Below, one piece after another: positions 21,028 to 28,485 of a DNA stretch of 64,000 nucleotides. The translations under genes were made by a program, and so were the position numbers. Under the pieces are notes generated by a model. It was not told the origin of the DNA and did not search any database. It saw nothing but the letters and a program-made list of their open reading frames with translations. The stretch covers positions 1-64,000 of the forward strand of contig NZ_SSTC01000020.1 of NCBI RefSeq assembly GCF_004801855.1, given 5' to 3'. Position 1 is the stretch's first letter, and each line of letters starts with the position of its first letter. Source of the stretch: Pseudomonas sp. A-1 (GTDB lineage: Bacteria; Pseudomonadota; Gammaproteobacteria; Pseudomonadales; Pseudomonadaceae).

Positions 21028-21500
21028 GGGCAGGCACTCCCGCTGCAGGCTTGACCGATGGCGTTTACCCTTACCTGGTGGCTCTTGCTGCGCTCGGCCT
21101 CAGTCAGGGTCAGGGTTAGCGGGGTTGGTGTGATGGTGCCATTCGGGCGGAATAGCACGGAGCTCTGCGTGCTTTGAATGGTCAGTCCTGTCGCAGCGGG
21201 GATGACGCGTATGACCTCGCTGTCGCTTTCGCGCACCAGCAGGGTGCCGTTCGTCCAGTCGGTTTGGGTTGCGCAGGTTTTATTGTCTGCGTTGGCCGCG
21301 CAGACCCTGATGCTGGTGCGCTGGGTGATTGCCTCGCTGCGAGCAAGCAGCAATGCCCCCAGAAACTGGTTGGCGGTACTGTTCAGGCGGCTATCCAGAG
21401 TGATGCTGCGAAAGCTGGGAATGCCGATGCCGGCGATGATCGCGATGATGGCGATGACCACCATCAGTTCGATCAGAGAAAAGCCGTTGCGTGACTGCAT
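21024..21500 (-). CDS. fimU: Type IV minor pilin FimU (GspH/FimT family)
   Basis: 158-aa prepilin: MQSRNG/FSLIELMVVIAIIAIIAGIGIPSF, then RLNSTANQFLGALLLARSEAI, the GspH/FimT signature. Two cysteine pairs are visible (RVCAANADNKTC and ACSGSAC). It is the first gene of the fimU-pilV-pilW-pilX-pilY1-pilE operon. In P. aeruginosa this operon is AlgR-activated; I did not find a clear AlgR site. Confidence 0.87.
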   Translation of the reverse strand: MQSRNGFSLIELMVVIAIIAIIAGIGIPSFRSITLDSRLNSTANQFLGALLLARSEAITQRTSIRVCAANADNKTCATQTDWTNGTLLVRESDSEVIRVIPAATGLTIQSTQSSVLFRPNGTITPTPLTLTLTEAERSKSHQVRVNAIGQACSGSACP

Positions 21501-21620
21501 GCTGTGCGCTCTCGTGTATTTCCTGAAAGTGGCTTTTGCAGTTGAAGCATCCTGATTGGGCTGGCTGGAGGCCAGTCGCTCGGGACAGGCGCATCGAATG
21601 GGCGACGAGCGGTCGATGGC

Positions 21621-22136
21621 CTATTCGCAAGTGGTGATTTCGCCGATGCGCTGGCTGCGTATGCGGCCGGAAAGGCTGATGACCAGTTGGTGTTGGGGTT
21701 GGTTGTTCATGCACAGTGTCAGAGTCCCATTGGCTGCACGAGTGGTTCCATTGGCCTCGAAGTGCAGGTGCGCCTGTTGCCCGAAGCGGGACCAGCGCCA
21801 TGTGACATCGTCGGGTAGCCTGATCTGGCGGATCAGGCGTTCGCCTGTCTCGAATCGGCCATTCCGGTTGCTGTCCTCGAACACCAGCAGGTTGCGGCCC
21901 CAGGTTCGGGAGCCATCGCAAGCGGAGCTGCCGGAGCAGATGCCGATGGTCGTTCGTTCCAGAACGGCTGAGGCGCGGGCATGGTTTAGCTCTCCCAAGA
22001 GCTGGTTGACGGCTTGGGTCTGGCGGTTTTTGCGCAGCATCTCGCTAAAGGAGGGAGCTGCAATGCCCAGCAGGATGCCTGCGATGAGCAGGCATGCCAT
22101 GAGTTCGAGCAATGTTTGTCCACGCATCGCTTTCAT
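21621..22136 (-). CDS. fimT: FimT-like pseudopilin
   Basis: 171-aa GspH/FimT-family pseudopilin, MKAMRG/QTLLELMACLLIAGILLGIAAPSF, then ELNHARASAVLERT. The +1 residue after the cleavage glycine is Gln instead of the usual Phe/Met, while Glu5 is kept. Alternative starts three codons apart are possible. It lies 120 bp upstream of fimU. FimT homologues have been linked to DNA uptake in natural transformation; a role in piliation is less clear. Confidence 0.82.
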   Translation of the reverse strand: MKAMRGQTLLELMACLLIAGILLGIAAPSFSEMLRKNRQTQAVNQLLGELNHARASAVLERTTIGICSGSSACDGSRTWGRNLLVFEDSNRNGRFETGERLIRQIRLPDDVTWRWSRFGQQAHLHFEANGTTRAANGTLTLCMNNQPQHQLVISLSGRIRSQRIGEITTCE

Positions 22137-22366
22137 GGATTCGACGTCCGTGTCGGAACCTGGATGAGGCTGCAACGGATTCTAGGGGGATTCCGCGCGG
22201 CAGATTGTGATCGCCAGCCGGTTGTGAAGCCTGTACCGGTGGTGGATCGGATTTTTGCTGGCATGGCTGTGCCCGGCTGCGAAGCGTAGACTCTGCAAGC
22301 AGATCGGTAGCGTGCTGGACCAGCCTTTTCCCGAGTACCCTCACAATCTGTCTGCCTGGAATCTTC

Positions 22367-23470
22367 ATGCATAACATCCTCATCATCGGCGCCGGGGCTA
22401 TCGGCCTGCAGTCGGCGCGTCTGCTGGCCCAAGCCGGCTGTTCCGTCACCCTGCTCGATCAGTCCGCCGTGGGCGGCGAGGCTTCCTGGGCCGGTGGCGG
22501 CATCGTCTCGCCGCTCTATCCGTGGCGTTACAGCCCGGCGGTGACGGCGCTGGCGCACTGGTCGCAGGACTTCTATCCGCGCCTGGCCGACAGGCTGATC
22601 GAGGAGGGCGGGGTCGATCCCGAGGTGCACGTCACCGGGCTGTACTGGCTGGATCTGGAGGACGAGGCCGAGGCGCTGGCCTGGGCCGCGCGCGAGGGGC
22701 GGCCGCTGCGCTCGGTGCCGATGGCCGAGGTCGAGGCGGCGGTGCCGGTGCTGCGCCACGGCTACCGGCACGCGATCCACATGGCCGGGGTGGCCAACGT
22801 GCGCAATCCGCGCCTGCTCAGGTCGCTGCGTGCGGCGCTGGCGCAGCTGCCCAACGTCGAGATCCGCGAGCACTGTGCCGTCGAGGGCTTCCTGCGCGAG
22901 GATGGTCGGGTGGTCGGTGTGCAGACCAGGCAGGGCGAGCTGCTTGCCGATGCCGTGGTGGTCGCCGCTGGCGCCTGGAGCGGCGAGCTGCTCAAGAGTC
23001 TCGGCCTCGCGCTGCCGGTGGAGCCGGTCAAGGGGCAGATGATCCTGTTCAAGTGCGCGGCGGATTTCCTGCCGAGCATGGTGATGGCCAATGGGCGCTA
23101 CGCGATCCCGCGCCGCGACGGCCATATCCTGGTCGGCAGTACCCTGGAGTACGAGGGCTTCGACAAGACGCCGACCGCCGAGGCGCTGGGCAGCCTGCGC
23201 GCCTCGGCCATCGAGCTGCTGCCGGCGCTGGCCGACGCCGAGGTGGTCAGGCACTGGGCTGGCCTGCGTCCGGGCTCGCCGGACGGTATCCCGTTCATCG
23301 GTCCGGTGCCGGAGCACGACGGGCTGTGGCTGAACTGCGGGCACTTCCGCAACGGTCTGGTGCTGGCGCCGGCCTCCTGTCAGCTGCTGAGCAACCTGCT
23401 GCTGGGCCAGGCGCCGATTGTCGACCCGGCGCCCTACGCGCCCGCCTTGCGCCTGCGCCGGGCTCAGTGA
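22367..23470 (+). CDS. thiO: Glycine oxidase ThiO / D-amino-acid oxidase family
   Basis: FAD flavoprotein that oxidises glycine to iminoacetate for thiazole synthesis in thiamine biosynthesis. 367 aa. The dinucleotide-binding GAGAIGL is at residues 8-14, GGEASWAGGGIVSPLYPW follows, and the DAO-fold C-terminus includes HWAGLRPGSPDGIPFIG. It is divergent from fimT and followed by tRNA-Thr. It corresponds to PA4548 in the recalled P. aeruginosa order. Confidence 0.9.
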   Translation: MHNILIIGAGAIGLQSARLLAQAGCSVTLLDQSAVGGEASWAGGGIVSPLYPWRYSPAVTALAHWSQDFYPRLADRLIEEGGVDPEVHVTGLYWLDLEDEAEALAWAAREGRPLRSVPMAEVEAAVPVLRHGYRHAIHMAGVANVRNPRLLRSLRAALAQLPNVEIREHCAVEGFLREDGRVVGVQTRQGELLADAVVVAAGAWSGELLKSLGLALPVEPVKGQMILFKCAADFLPSMVMANGRYAIPRRDGHILVGSTLEYEGFDKTPTAEALGSLRASAIELLPALADAEVVRHWAGLRPGSPDGIPFIGPVPEHDGLWLNCGHFRNGLVLAPASCQLLSNLLLGQAPIVDPAPYAPALRLRRAQ

Positions 23471-23492
23471 TAGCCTTCGCGCCACGTTTTTC

Positions 23493-23568
23493 GCCGGTGT
23501 AGCTCAGTCGGTAGAGCGGCTCATTCGTAATGAGAAGGTCGAGGGTTCGATTCCTTTCACCGGCACCA
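23493..23568 (+). tRNA. tRNA-Thr (anticodon CGU)
   Basis: 76 nt including an encoded CCA. Acceptor GCCGGTG pairs with CACCGGC, the D-arm is GCTC...GAGC, the anticodon CGT is at 23526-23528 in loop TTCGTAA, and the T-arm contains GGTTCGATT. Its 3' end is the integration target of the element to the right, and the gene stays intact. Confidence 0.97.
23546..23568 (+). repeat. attL: tRNA-Thr 3' end (left direct repeat of the element)
   Basis: The T-loop-to-CCA segment of tRNA-Thr. It is repeated imperfectly at 35785-35806 (one substitution and one deleted G); the longest shared block is TCCTTTCACCG. Confidence 0.75.
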
Positions 23569-23622
23569 ACAACATACTTCCGCCTTCCCCCGGATTCACC
23601 CGGATAAGACGGGAGCCCAGAG

Positions 23623-23650
23623 AAACCGGCCCTTGCGCCGGTTTTTCTTT
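23623..23650 (+). terminator. Intrinsic terminator after tRNA-Thr, inside the element
   Basis: Stem AAACCGGC (23623-23630) pairs with GCCGGTTT (23637-23644), 6-nt loop, then TTCTTT. It stops tRNA-Thr transcription before the integrase gene. The original terminator of the tRNA may be the hairpin beyond attR at 35821. Confidence 0.75.
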
Positions 23651-23691
23651 GCCCGGAGTTCGCCCGGTTTCATCTGGATAGCCCCGCCGTT

Positions 23692-23740
23692 TAGGGGTAT
23701 GTTTAGGGGTATTCTTGGTTCGATATTGAGCGTACCCCTA
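23692..23740. promoter_or_regulatory. Left integrase arm-type sites (TAGGGGTA repeats)
   Basis: Two direct copies of TAGGGGTA 12 bp apart (23692-23699, 23704-23711) and one inverted copy (TACCCCTA, 23733-23740) whose last base is the first base of the int ATG. The same motif occurs three times near the right end. Occurrence at both ends points to arm-type binding sites for Int or a directionality factor, and the inverted copy would let the protein repress int translation or transcription. Function is inferred. Confidence 0.55.
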
Positions 23741-25053
23741 TGGCGCGCACCGTCACCCCCCTTACCGATCCCAAGTGCGAGGCTGCCAAGCCCCGTGCCA
23801 AGGACTACAAGCTCTTCGACGGGCAGGGGCTTTTCCTGCTGGTGAAGGCGTCCGGAGTGAAGACCTGGCGCTTCAAGTTCACCCGTCCCGATGGCCGGGA
23901 AGGGCTGGCCACCTTCGGTAACTACCCGGCCCTTGGCCTGAAGGCCGCCCGCGAACGCCGCGCCGAAGCCCTGGAGCTGCTGGCGCAGGGTATTGACCCC
24001 ATCGAGCACGCCCGGCAGGCGAAGGCCAGCGCCGTGGCCGCCGCCGCGCACACCTTCGAGGCCGTGGCCCGCGAATGGCACGCCGCCTGCGCGCTCAAGT
24101 GGAAGCCGCACCACGCCGCCACGGTGCTGCGCCGGATGGAATCCCACCTGTTCCCCGCCCTGGGCGCCCGGCCTGTGGCTGATCTGAAGGTGCGCGACCT
24201 GCTGGCGCCGCTCAAGGCTGCCGAGCGCCGCGACACCCTGGAGACCGCCAGCCGCCTGCGCCAGTACATCGCCGGCATCCTGCGCATGGCGGTACAGCAC
24301 GGGATCATCGAGACCAACCCGGCCAGCGACCTGCAAGGCGCCACGGCCACCCGCAAGACCGCGCACCGGCCCGCCCTGCCACTGGAGCGCCTGCCCGAGC
24401 TGCTGGCGAGAGTGGATGCCTACAGCGGGCGCCAGCTCACTCGCATGGCCGTACAGTTCACCCTGCTGGTGTTCATCCGCTCCAGTGAACTGCGCTTCGC
24501 CCGCTGGGAGGAAATCGACTTCGACCGGGCACTGTGGACGATCCCCGCCGAGCGCCCGCCCATCGAGGGCGTGAAGCACTCCACCCGTGGCGCGAAGATG
24601 GGCACGCCGCATCTGGTGCCGTTGAGCCGGCAGGCCTTGGTGCTGCTGGAGCAGGTGCGCCAGCTGACGGGGCGCTTCGATCTGATCTTTCCCAACGATC
24701 ACGCCCACTGGAAGCCGATGAGCGAGAACACGGTAAACGCCGCCCTGCGCCGCATGGGCTACGACACCAAGGCCGACGTGTGCGGCCACGGCTTCCGGGC
24801 GATGGCCTGTTCCGCCCTGGTGGAGTCGGGGCTGTGGAGCCGCGACGCGGTCGAGCGGCAGATGAGCCACCAGGAGCGCAACGGGGTGCGCGCGGCCTAC
24901 ATCCACAAGGCCGAGCACATCGAGGAGCGCCGGCTTATGTGCCAGTGGTGGGCCGACTACCTGGACGCCTGCCGGGAGCAGTTCACTTCACCGTTCGACT
25001 TCTCCAACCGCGGCGAGGAGGCCGGCAACGTGGCGCGGATCAAGCGCGCCTGA
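23740..25053 (+). CDS. int: P4-type tyrosine-recombinase integrase
   Basis: 437 aa. N-terminal arm-binding domain (DUF4102 type, TDPKCEAAKPRAKDYKLFDG to GLKAARERR), central SAM-like core-binding domain (about 105-200), and a C-terminal catalytic domain with Arg247 (FIRSSELR), His350-x-x-Arg353 (HGFRAM), His377 (MSHQERN) and the nucleophile Tyr387 (AAYIHKAEHIEERR). It lies 171 bp from the tRNA 3' end and points into the element. All catalytic residues are present, so it looks functional. Confidence 0.95.
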   Translation: MARTVTPLTDPKCEAAKPRAKDYKLFDGQGLFLLVKASGVKTWRFKFTRPDGREGLATFGNYPALGLKAARERRAEALELLAQGIDPIEHARQAKASAVAAAAHTFEAVAREWHAACALKWKPHHAATVLRRMESHLFPALGARPVADLKVRDLLAPLKAAERRDTLETASRLRQYIAGILRMAVQHGIIETNPASDLQGATATRKTAHRPALPLERLPELLARVDAYSGRQLTRMAVQFTLLVFIRSSELRFARWEEIDFDRALWTIPAERPPIEGVKHSTRGAKMGTPHLVPLSRQALVLLEQVRQLTGRFDLIFPNDHAHWKPMSENTVNAALRRMGYDTKADVCGHGFRAMACSALVESGLWSRDAVERQMSHQERNGVRAAYIHKAEHIEERRLMCQWWADYLDACREQFTSPFDFSNRGEEAGNVARIKRA

Positions 25054-25119
25054 CCTGCCTACTTCTGCACAGATTCCATATCCGTCAGCACTCGGCGCAC
25101 CATTTTTCCCGCCTTGCAG

Positions 25120-25152
25120 TACAATCCCGACAACTGCTGTTGATTCATACAG
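25120..25152 (+). promoter_or_regulatory. Candidate promoter with LexA-like operator
   Basis: A TACAAT -10-like box (25120-25125) is followed 11 bp later by CTGT-N8-ACAG (25137-25152), which matches 12 of 16 positions of the gamma-proteobacterial LexA consensus. It sits 105 bp before the gene at 25258. No good -35 box is seen. CTGT-N8-ACAG is expected about once per 65 kb by chance, so position is the main support. Confidence 0.4.
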
Positions 25153-25257
25153 CTATCTAAACCAGCCACCCAAGCAGCCGGCCGCGCAGCAGAGCGTGCC
25201 GCGGGGGTGGCCGATCGATGCCATGGACAGGCCACACAATGCCGGAGGGGGCAACGC

Positions 25258-26238
25258 ATGTCGGCAAGGTTCGGGCGTATTCCGCTGGATAGGATCATTA
25301 CCGAATGGGAAGACGGGCACCCGATCAATCCGCGTTTGCTGGCCGGTGAGGTGGCCGCCCTGCTGCGCACAGCGGCGCCAGCTGACCACCCGATTCACGA
25401 AGCCTTCGCATCGGCCATCCTGAGCGCAATGCCTGGTGGCTGTGCTGTCACGCATGGAGCCCTTGTCGATTACTTCGAAGGCGCCGGCTCGGGCAGGCCA
25501 CCTGCGATGATCACCACCACTACCGGCTCCGTTCCTGCCTCGGCTGTACTGGTCTGGCGCCAGTGGATCAACCGACTTGCCGATGAAGCAACCAGCCGCG
25601 CGCTGTATGTCGCAGGGCGCGCGATTCCAGCCGGCGACAGCTCCAACATCGCCATGGCCGCCAATGCTTCCCCAACTGCCAGCCAGACTGAGCAGCCGCC
25701 GTTACCATCTGGCAGCGAGCCTGGCTATGTGGCAATGCGACAGCGCGAGCAGCGCCGGGAGGGAGAGCGCCGCGCCGCCGAGCAGTTAGAGGCGAAAGAT
25801 ATCGCCCTGCAACATGCCTTGAGCAGGGAGGCAGCGAAGGACGCCATCATTGCCACCATGAAAGCACAGCTTCAGCTATCGAGGGAGGAGGCGGAGGACG
25901 AACGCCGTAGGCGGATCGAAAGCGACCGAGCGCGCGCGGAGTTGGCCGAGCAGCTGCGCGAGCACGCCGGCATCATCGAGTTCGTGAACCCGGAGAATGC
26001 GTTATCGCCGGTAGAAGGCCGGCGCTTGGTGGCCATCTGGTGCGAGCTGACAGAAAACGGAACGGTAGACGCTGCTACTGATTCGGGTATCGGTGTGGGG
26101 ACGCTGGCGCGAGACTGGTGGAGGAAACATGTTGGCGAGCCATCCGATACCGAGGTCAAGCGTTTGCGATGGGCGCTGACCTGGCCTGCCCGGAAGGGTG
26201 GCGGGGTTGTTGCGAGGCGCCCGCGCAACAAGGGGTAA
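25258..26238 (+). CDS. Hypothetical coiled-coil protein of the element
   Basis: 326 aa; family not recognised. The N-terminal 120 residues look globular (FGRIPLDRIITEWEDGHPIN). A Pro/Ser-rich linker covers about 135-155, a long charged helix predicted as coiled coil about 160-238, and a Trp-containing C-terminal region (DWWRKHVGEPSDTEVKRLRWALTWPA) may bind nucleic acid. The start was set at 25258 because GGAGGGGG precedes it. A LexA-like dyad upstream suggests damage-inducible expression. It could be an activator or partition-like protein; that is a guess. Confidence 0.7.
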   Translation: MSARFGRIPLDRIITEWEDGHPINPRLLAGEVAALLRTAAPADHPIHEAFASAILSAMPGGCAVTHGALVDYFEGAGSGRPPAMITTTTGSVPASAVLVWRQWINRLADEATSRALYVAGRAIPAGDSSNIAMAANASPTASQTEQPPLPSGSEPGYVAMRQREQRREGERRAAEQLEAKDIALQHALSREAAKDAIIATMKAQLQLSREEAEDERRRRIESDRARAELAEQLREHAGIIEFVNPENALSPVEGRRLVAIWCELTENGTVDAATDSGIGVGTLARDWWRKHVGEPSDTEVKRLRWALTWPARKGGGVVARRPRNKG

Positions 26239-26297
26239 CCCCTTTCAGGCCCGCGTCATGCTTGGTTGGCGCAGGCTTATCCACACCGCGTTAGCCG

Positions 26298-26335
26298 AAA
26301 CAGGTCACCCCTTAATTGAAAGCGGTCACCTGTTT
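26298..26335. promoter_or_regulatory. Candidate operator before the AlpA-like gene
   Basis: Two facing copies of a CAGGTCACC-type site: AAACAGGTCACC (26298-26309) and GGTCACCTGTTT (26324-26335), 26 bp between starts, forming a dyad 60 bp before the ATG at 26396. The spacing suits two dimers bound on one face of the helix. The binding protein is unknown. Confidence 0.45.
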
Positions 26336-26395
26336 TGCCCATCACTCGCCCCCCTACCGTGTGCCCCGTCGATTCCGAAATCCGAGGCACCCGGC

Positions 26396-26650
26396 ATGAA
26401 CCAGTCCAACCAAGTAGCAACTCCCTACAACACCCAAACGCCGACCCTACCCGAGCTGATGACGATGGCCGAGGTGGCCGCCCGCTTGCGCCGCACCCGG
26501 TCGGGGGTGGACAAGCTGCGCGCTCGCGACCCGCAGTTCCCGAAAGCGCTGAAGGATGGCGAAAAGCGCAGCTGCCGCATCTTCTTCGTCCGGCAGGAAA
26601 TCGAGGCGTACATTGCGGCCCGCCTGGCAGCGCGCGAGGTGGCCGCATGA
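26396..26650 (+). CDS. AlpA-like helix-turn-helix regulator
   Basis: 84 aa. LPELMTMAEVAARLRRTRSGVDKLRARDPQFPKALKDG is an AlpA/excisionase-type winged HTH (choice of site, helix, then DPxFPxxxxLG-like turn), ending RIFFVRQEIEAYIAAR. In P4-like elements and PICIs such proteins activate int or element genes, or act as excisionase. The start at 26396 has GAGG 8 nt upstream. The stop overlaps the next ATG. Confidence 0.82.
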   Translation: MNQSNQVATPYNTQTPTLPELMTMAEVAARLRRTRSGVDKLRARDPQFPKALKDGEKRSCRIFFVRQEIEAYIAARLAAREVAA

Positions 26651-26976
26651 GCACCACCACCAGCGACGCCGAGCTGCTGGTGCAGGCGCCGAGCAAGATC
26701 GCCAGGGTGCTGGCCTACCAGCTGCCGGCCTGCAACTCGCTGAACCGCTTCGAGGCCGAGGCCCTGGGCGACCACTGCCTGAACTCGACCATTGCGAAGC
26801 TGACCCACGACTACGGCCTGGCCTTCCAACGCCAGCCGGAGAAGGTACCGAACCATTGGGGCACGCCCTGCGACGTGGTGCGCTACCGCTTGCCGGCGAG
26901 CCAGCAGAAGCGTGCCCGTGCGGTGCTGGCGCTGCTGTTCAAGCCGGCGAAGGATCGCAAGGAGGTGGCGGCATGA
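26647..26976 (+). CDS. Hypothetical protein, phage/satellite type
   Basis: 109 aa, overlapping the AlpA-like gene and the rha gene by 4 nt each. A basic C-terminus (QQKRARAVLALLFKPAKDRKE) and the pattern LNSTIAKLTHDYGLAF...CDVVRYRLP resemble a small winged-helix protein common in phage early regions, but no named family can be assigned with confidence. Confidence 0.65.
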   Translation: MSTTTSDAELLVQAPSKIARVLAYQLPACNSLNRFEAEALGDHCLNSTIAKLTHDYGLAFQRQPEKVPNHWGTPCDVVRYRLPASQQKRARAVLALLFKPAKDRKEVAA

Positions 26977-27629
26977 ACATCACCTTGACCACCTACAAGG
27001 GCGAGCCGCGCGTGGATAGCCGGCTGATCGCCGAGCAGTTGGGCAACCAGCACGAGAACACCTATGACCTGGTCAAACGGTACGCGGAGGACTTCCGGCA
27101 GTTCGGAATACTCCGGTTTGAAACCGGAGAAATCACCGGGCGCGGTCAGCCGGAGCAGTACGCCCTGCTCAACGAGGACCAGTGCTATCTGCTGCTGACC
27201 TACAGCCGCAACACCCCGAGGGCGCGGGCGCTCAAGATCAACCTGGTGAAAGCCTTCCGCGAGGCCCGCGACCGCGCCAGCGTCTCCGATGCCCAGTACC
27301 TGCCGTTGTACCACTCCATGCACGCCGAGGTGGCCGCCCTGGCCCAGCGCGCGAAGGAGTGCGGCAGCAGCACCCCCGAACACCTGTTCCACATCAACGC
27401 GAACAAGGCACTGAACAAGGCGATGGGGATCGCCAGTGGCGAGCGCGGCACGCTGACCATCGAGCAACGCTTGATCCTGACCACGTTGCAGGCGGTGTAT
27501 CGGCGCCACCTGCATGACAGCCTGGAGCGCGGCGACGATCACCGCGAGGCCGGGCGCAAGGCGAAGGGCGCGGTGCTGGCGTACATGGCCACCGCTGGCG
27601 GCCTGCTGCTGGGGGAGGTGGAGGCATGA
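26973..27629 (+). CDS. Rha-family phage regulatory protein
   Basis: 218 aa. The N-terminal pRha domain (GEPRVDSRLIAEQLGNQHENTYDLVKRY, then GRGQPEQYALLNEDQCYLLLT and RNTPRARALKINLVKAF) is typical of antirepressor-like or lysogeny-interfering proteins of phages. The C-terminal helical part (ANKALNKAMGIASGERGTL) is often fused to it. It follows the AlpA block in a translationally coupled run. The C4-like RNA lies just downstream; in phage P1 the C4 RNA controls an antirepressor operon. Confidence 0.85.
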   Translation: MNITLTTYKGEPRVDSRLIAEQLGNQHENTYDLVKRYAEDFRQFGILRFETGEITGRGQPEQYALLNEDQCYLLLTYSRNTPRARALKINLVKAFREARDRASVSDAQYLPLYHSMHAEVAALAQRAKECGSSTPEHLFHINANKALNKAMGIASGERGTLTIEQRLILTTLQAVYRRHLHDSLERGDDHREAGRKAKGAVLAYMATAGGLLLGEVEA

Positions 27630-27665
27630 GCCGTCCCGATCTGCGCACCCCTGTTCGCCCGAGTG

Positions 27666-27694
27666 TTGCCAAGCCCACCCGCTGGCGCTATCTT
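27666..27694 (+). promoter_or_regulatory. Candidate promoter for the C4-like RNA leader
   Basis: TTGCCA (27666-27671), a 17-bp spacer and TATCTT (27689-27694), just after the rha stop. Matches are 5/6 and 4/6. A transcript from here would meet the hairpin terminator at 27754 before the C4-like structure. Confidence 0.4.
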
Positions 27695-27753
27695 TCGCCC
27701 GTCGCGGTCAATCCCGCGGCCGACCTTGGCCGGTCGAGTAAACGCAGGCGCAC

Positions 27754-27788
27754 AAGCGCCCCCAAGAGCATTGCAGGCGCTTTTTTTG
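27754..27788 (+). terminator. Intrinsic terminator upstream of the C4-like RNA
   Basis: Stem AAGCGCC (27754-27760) with GGCGCTT (27776-27782), 15-nt loop, followed by TTTTTGTG. It separates rha from the C4-like RNA. The 320-bp interval 27630-27949 contains this terminator, a promoter-like site and the structured RNA, but no separate gene. Confidence 0.65.
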
Positions 27789-27808
27789 TGCCCGCAGTGA
27801 CGCTCTAT

Positions 27809-27892
27809 GGCGGCTGTGCGCGGGACATCCGTCCTCGTGGCGGGTGTGCCGGGTCCCTGTGTTCCCGGTCGGCCAACCCGCGTACAGCCGTC
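27809..27892 (+). ncRNA. C4/CI-type antisense RNA (P1 C4 / P4 CI-like)
   Basis: A 16-bp closing stem pairs 27809-27824 with 27877-27892 without a mismatch (G-U pairs included). Inside are two hairpins: ACATCCG (27825-27831) with CGGGTGT (27841-27847), and CCGGG (27849-27853) with CCCGG (27864-27868). The three-way layout and the surrounding GGCGGCTGTGCG...CCAACCCGC...ACAGCCG match the C4 antisense RNA family of phages. The second loop, TCCCTGTGTT (27854-27863), is complementary over 8 bases to AACACAGG (27932-27939), the Shine-Dalgarno region of the next gene. Structure is read by eye; family assignment is from memory of the consensus. Confidence 0.78.
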
Positions 27893-27949
27893 TCCAATCC
27901 TCGCTTGGCCGCGAGCGGTGACGGCTCCCCAAACACAGGAGCTGTACCC

Positions 27950-28267
27950 ATGAAGCACGACCCCGCCCGCAATCCGTCCGCACTCCGCGAACGCGCCAGC
28001 GCCCACCGCGCCATGGCCATCGCCTCCCTGCACGCCGACTCCTCCCTGTCCGTCCGCCTCAAGCGCTACAACCACCACATGGCCATCTGCCGCGACCTGG
28101 AGGCCACCGCCGCCGAGCAGCAGACCACCAGCACCCGCGACCCGCGCACCGCCCTGGCCTGGCTCAAGGCCGGCAAGTCCGTTCGGATCGACTCGCTCAA
28201 CCTGCGCGACCACCTGCGCCACGTCCGCGCCCTGGCTGCCCTGGAAGCCCGTGGGGGTGCGAAATGA
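27950..28267 (+). CDS. Hypothetical protein controlled by the C4-like leader
   Basis: 105 aa, basic, mostly helical (NPSALRERASAHRAMAIASL, SVRLKRYNHHMAICRDLE), ending in RDHLRHVRALAALEARGG. The start at 27950 has CAGGAG 8 nt upstream, and that site is complementary to a loop of the C4-like RNA. A longer in-frame reading from 27626 runs through the structured RNA and is unlikely. Function unknown; first of a run of small overlapping genes leading to the primase. Confidence 0.7.
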   Translation: MKHDPARNPSALRERASAHRAMAIASLHADSSLSVRLKRYNHHMAICRDLEATAAEQQTTSTRDPRTALAWLKAGKSVRIDSLNLRDHLRHVRALAALEARGGAK

Positions 28268-28485
28268 ATCGCCCGGCCCTGAACCTCATCGAGGCCGCCC
28301 GCAATCGTCTGGCGAAGGCCACCAGCGCCGAGGGCATCCGCTTCGAGGAGCACACCGCAATCGGCATGCTCGACACTCTGGAAAGCCTGCGCCTGATCGA
28401 CATGGACACCTGGCGCACTCTGCGCGCCGAGTTCGACAGCCTGGCCGACAGCCGCCGCGCGCTGCTGCAAGGGGGTGCGAAGTGA
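28264..28485 (+). CDS. Small hypothetical protein of the element
   Basis: 73 aa, helical (LNLIEAARNRLAKATSAEG, MLDTLESLRLIDMDTWRTL), no recognisable motif. It overlaps the preceding stop by 4 nt and the following GTG start by 4 nt, so it belongs to the coupled run. Codon bias fits coding. Confidence 0.6.
   Translation: MNRPALNLIEAARNRLAKATSAEGIRFEEHTAIGMLDTLESLRLIDMDTWRTLRAEFDSLADSRRALLQGGAK

Noticed and set aside
22260-22274. Sigma-54-like GG-N10-GC match on the minus strand upstream of fimT
   Set aside because: Only the GG and GC dinucleotides fit; the flanking consensus is poor when aligned properly.
27626-27949. N-terminal extension of the gene at 27950 back to the rha stop
   Set aside because: The extension would translate the terminator and the structured C4-like RNA. 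A good ribosome-binding site and the complementary RNA loop point to the start at 27950.
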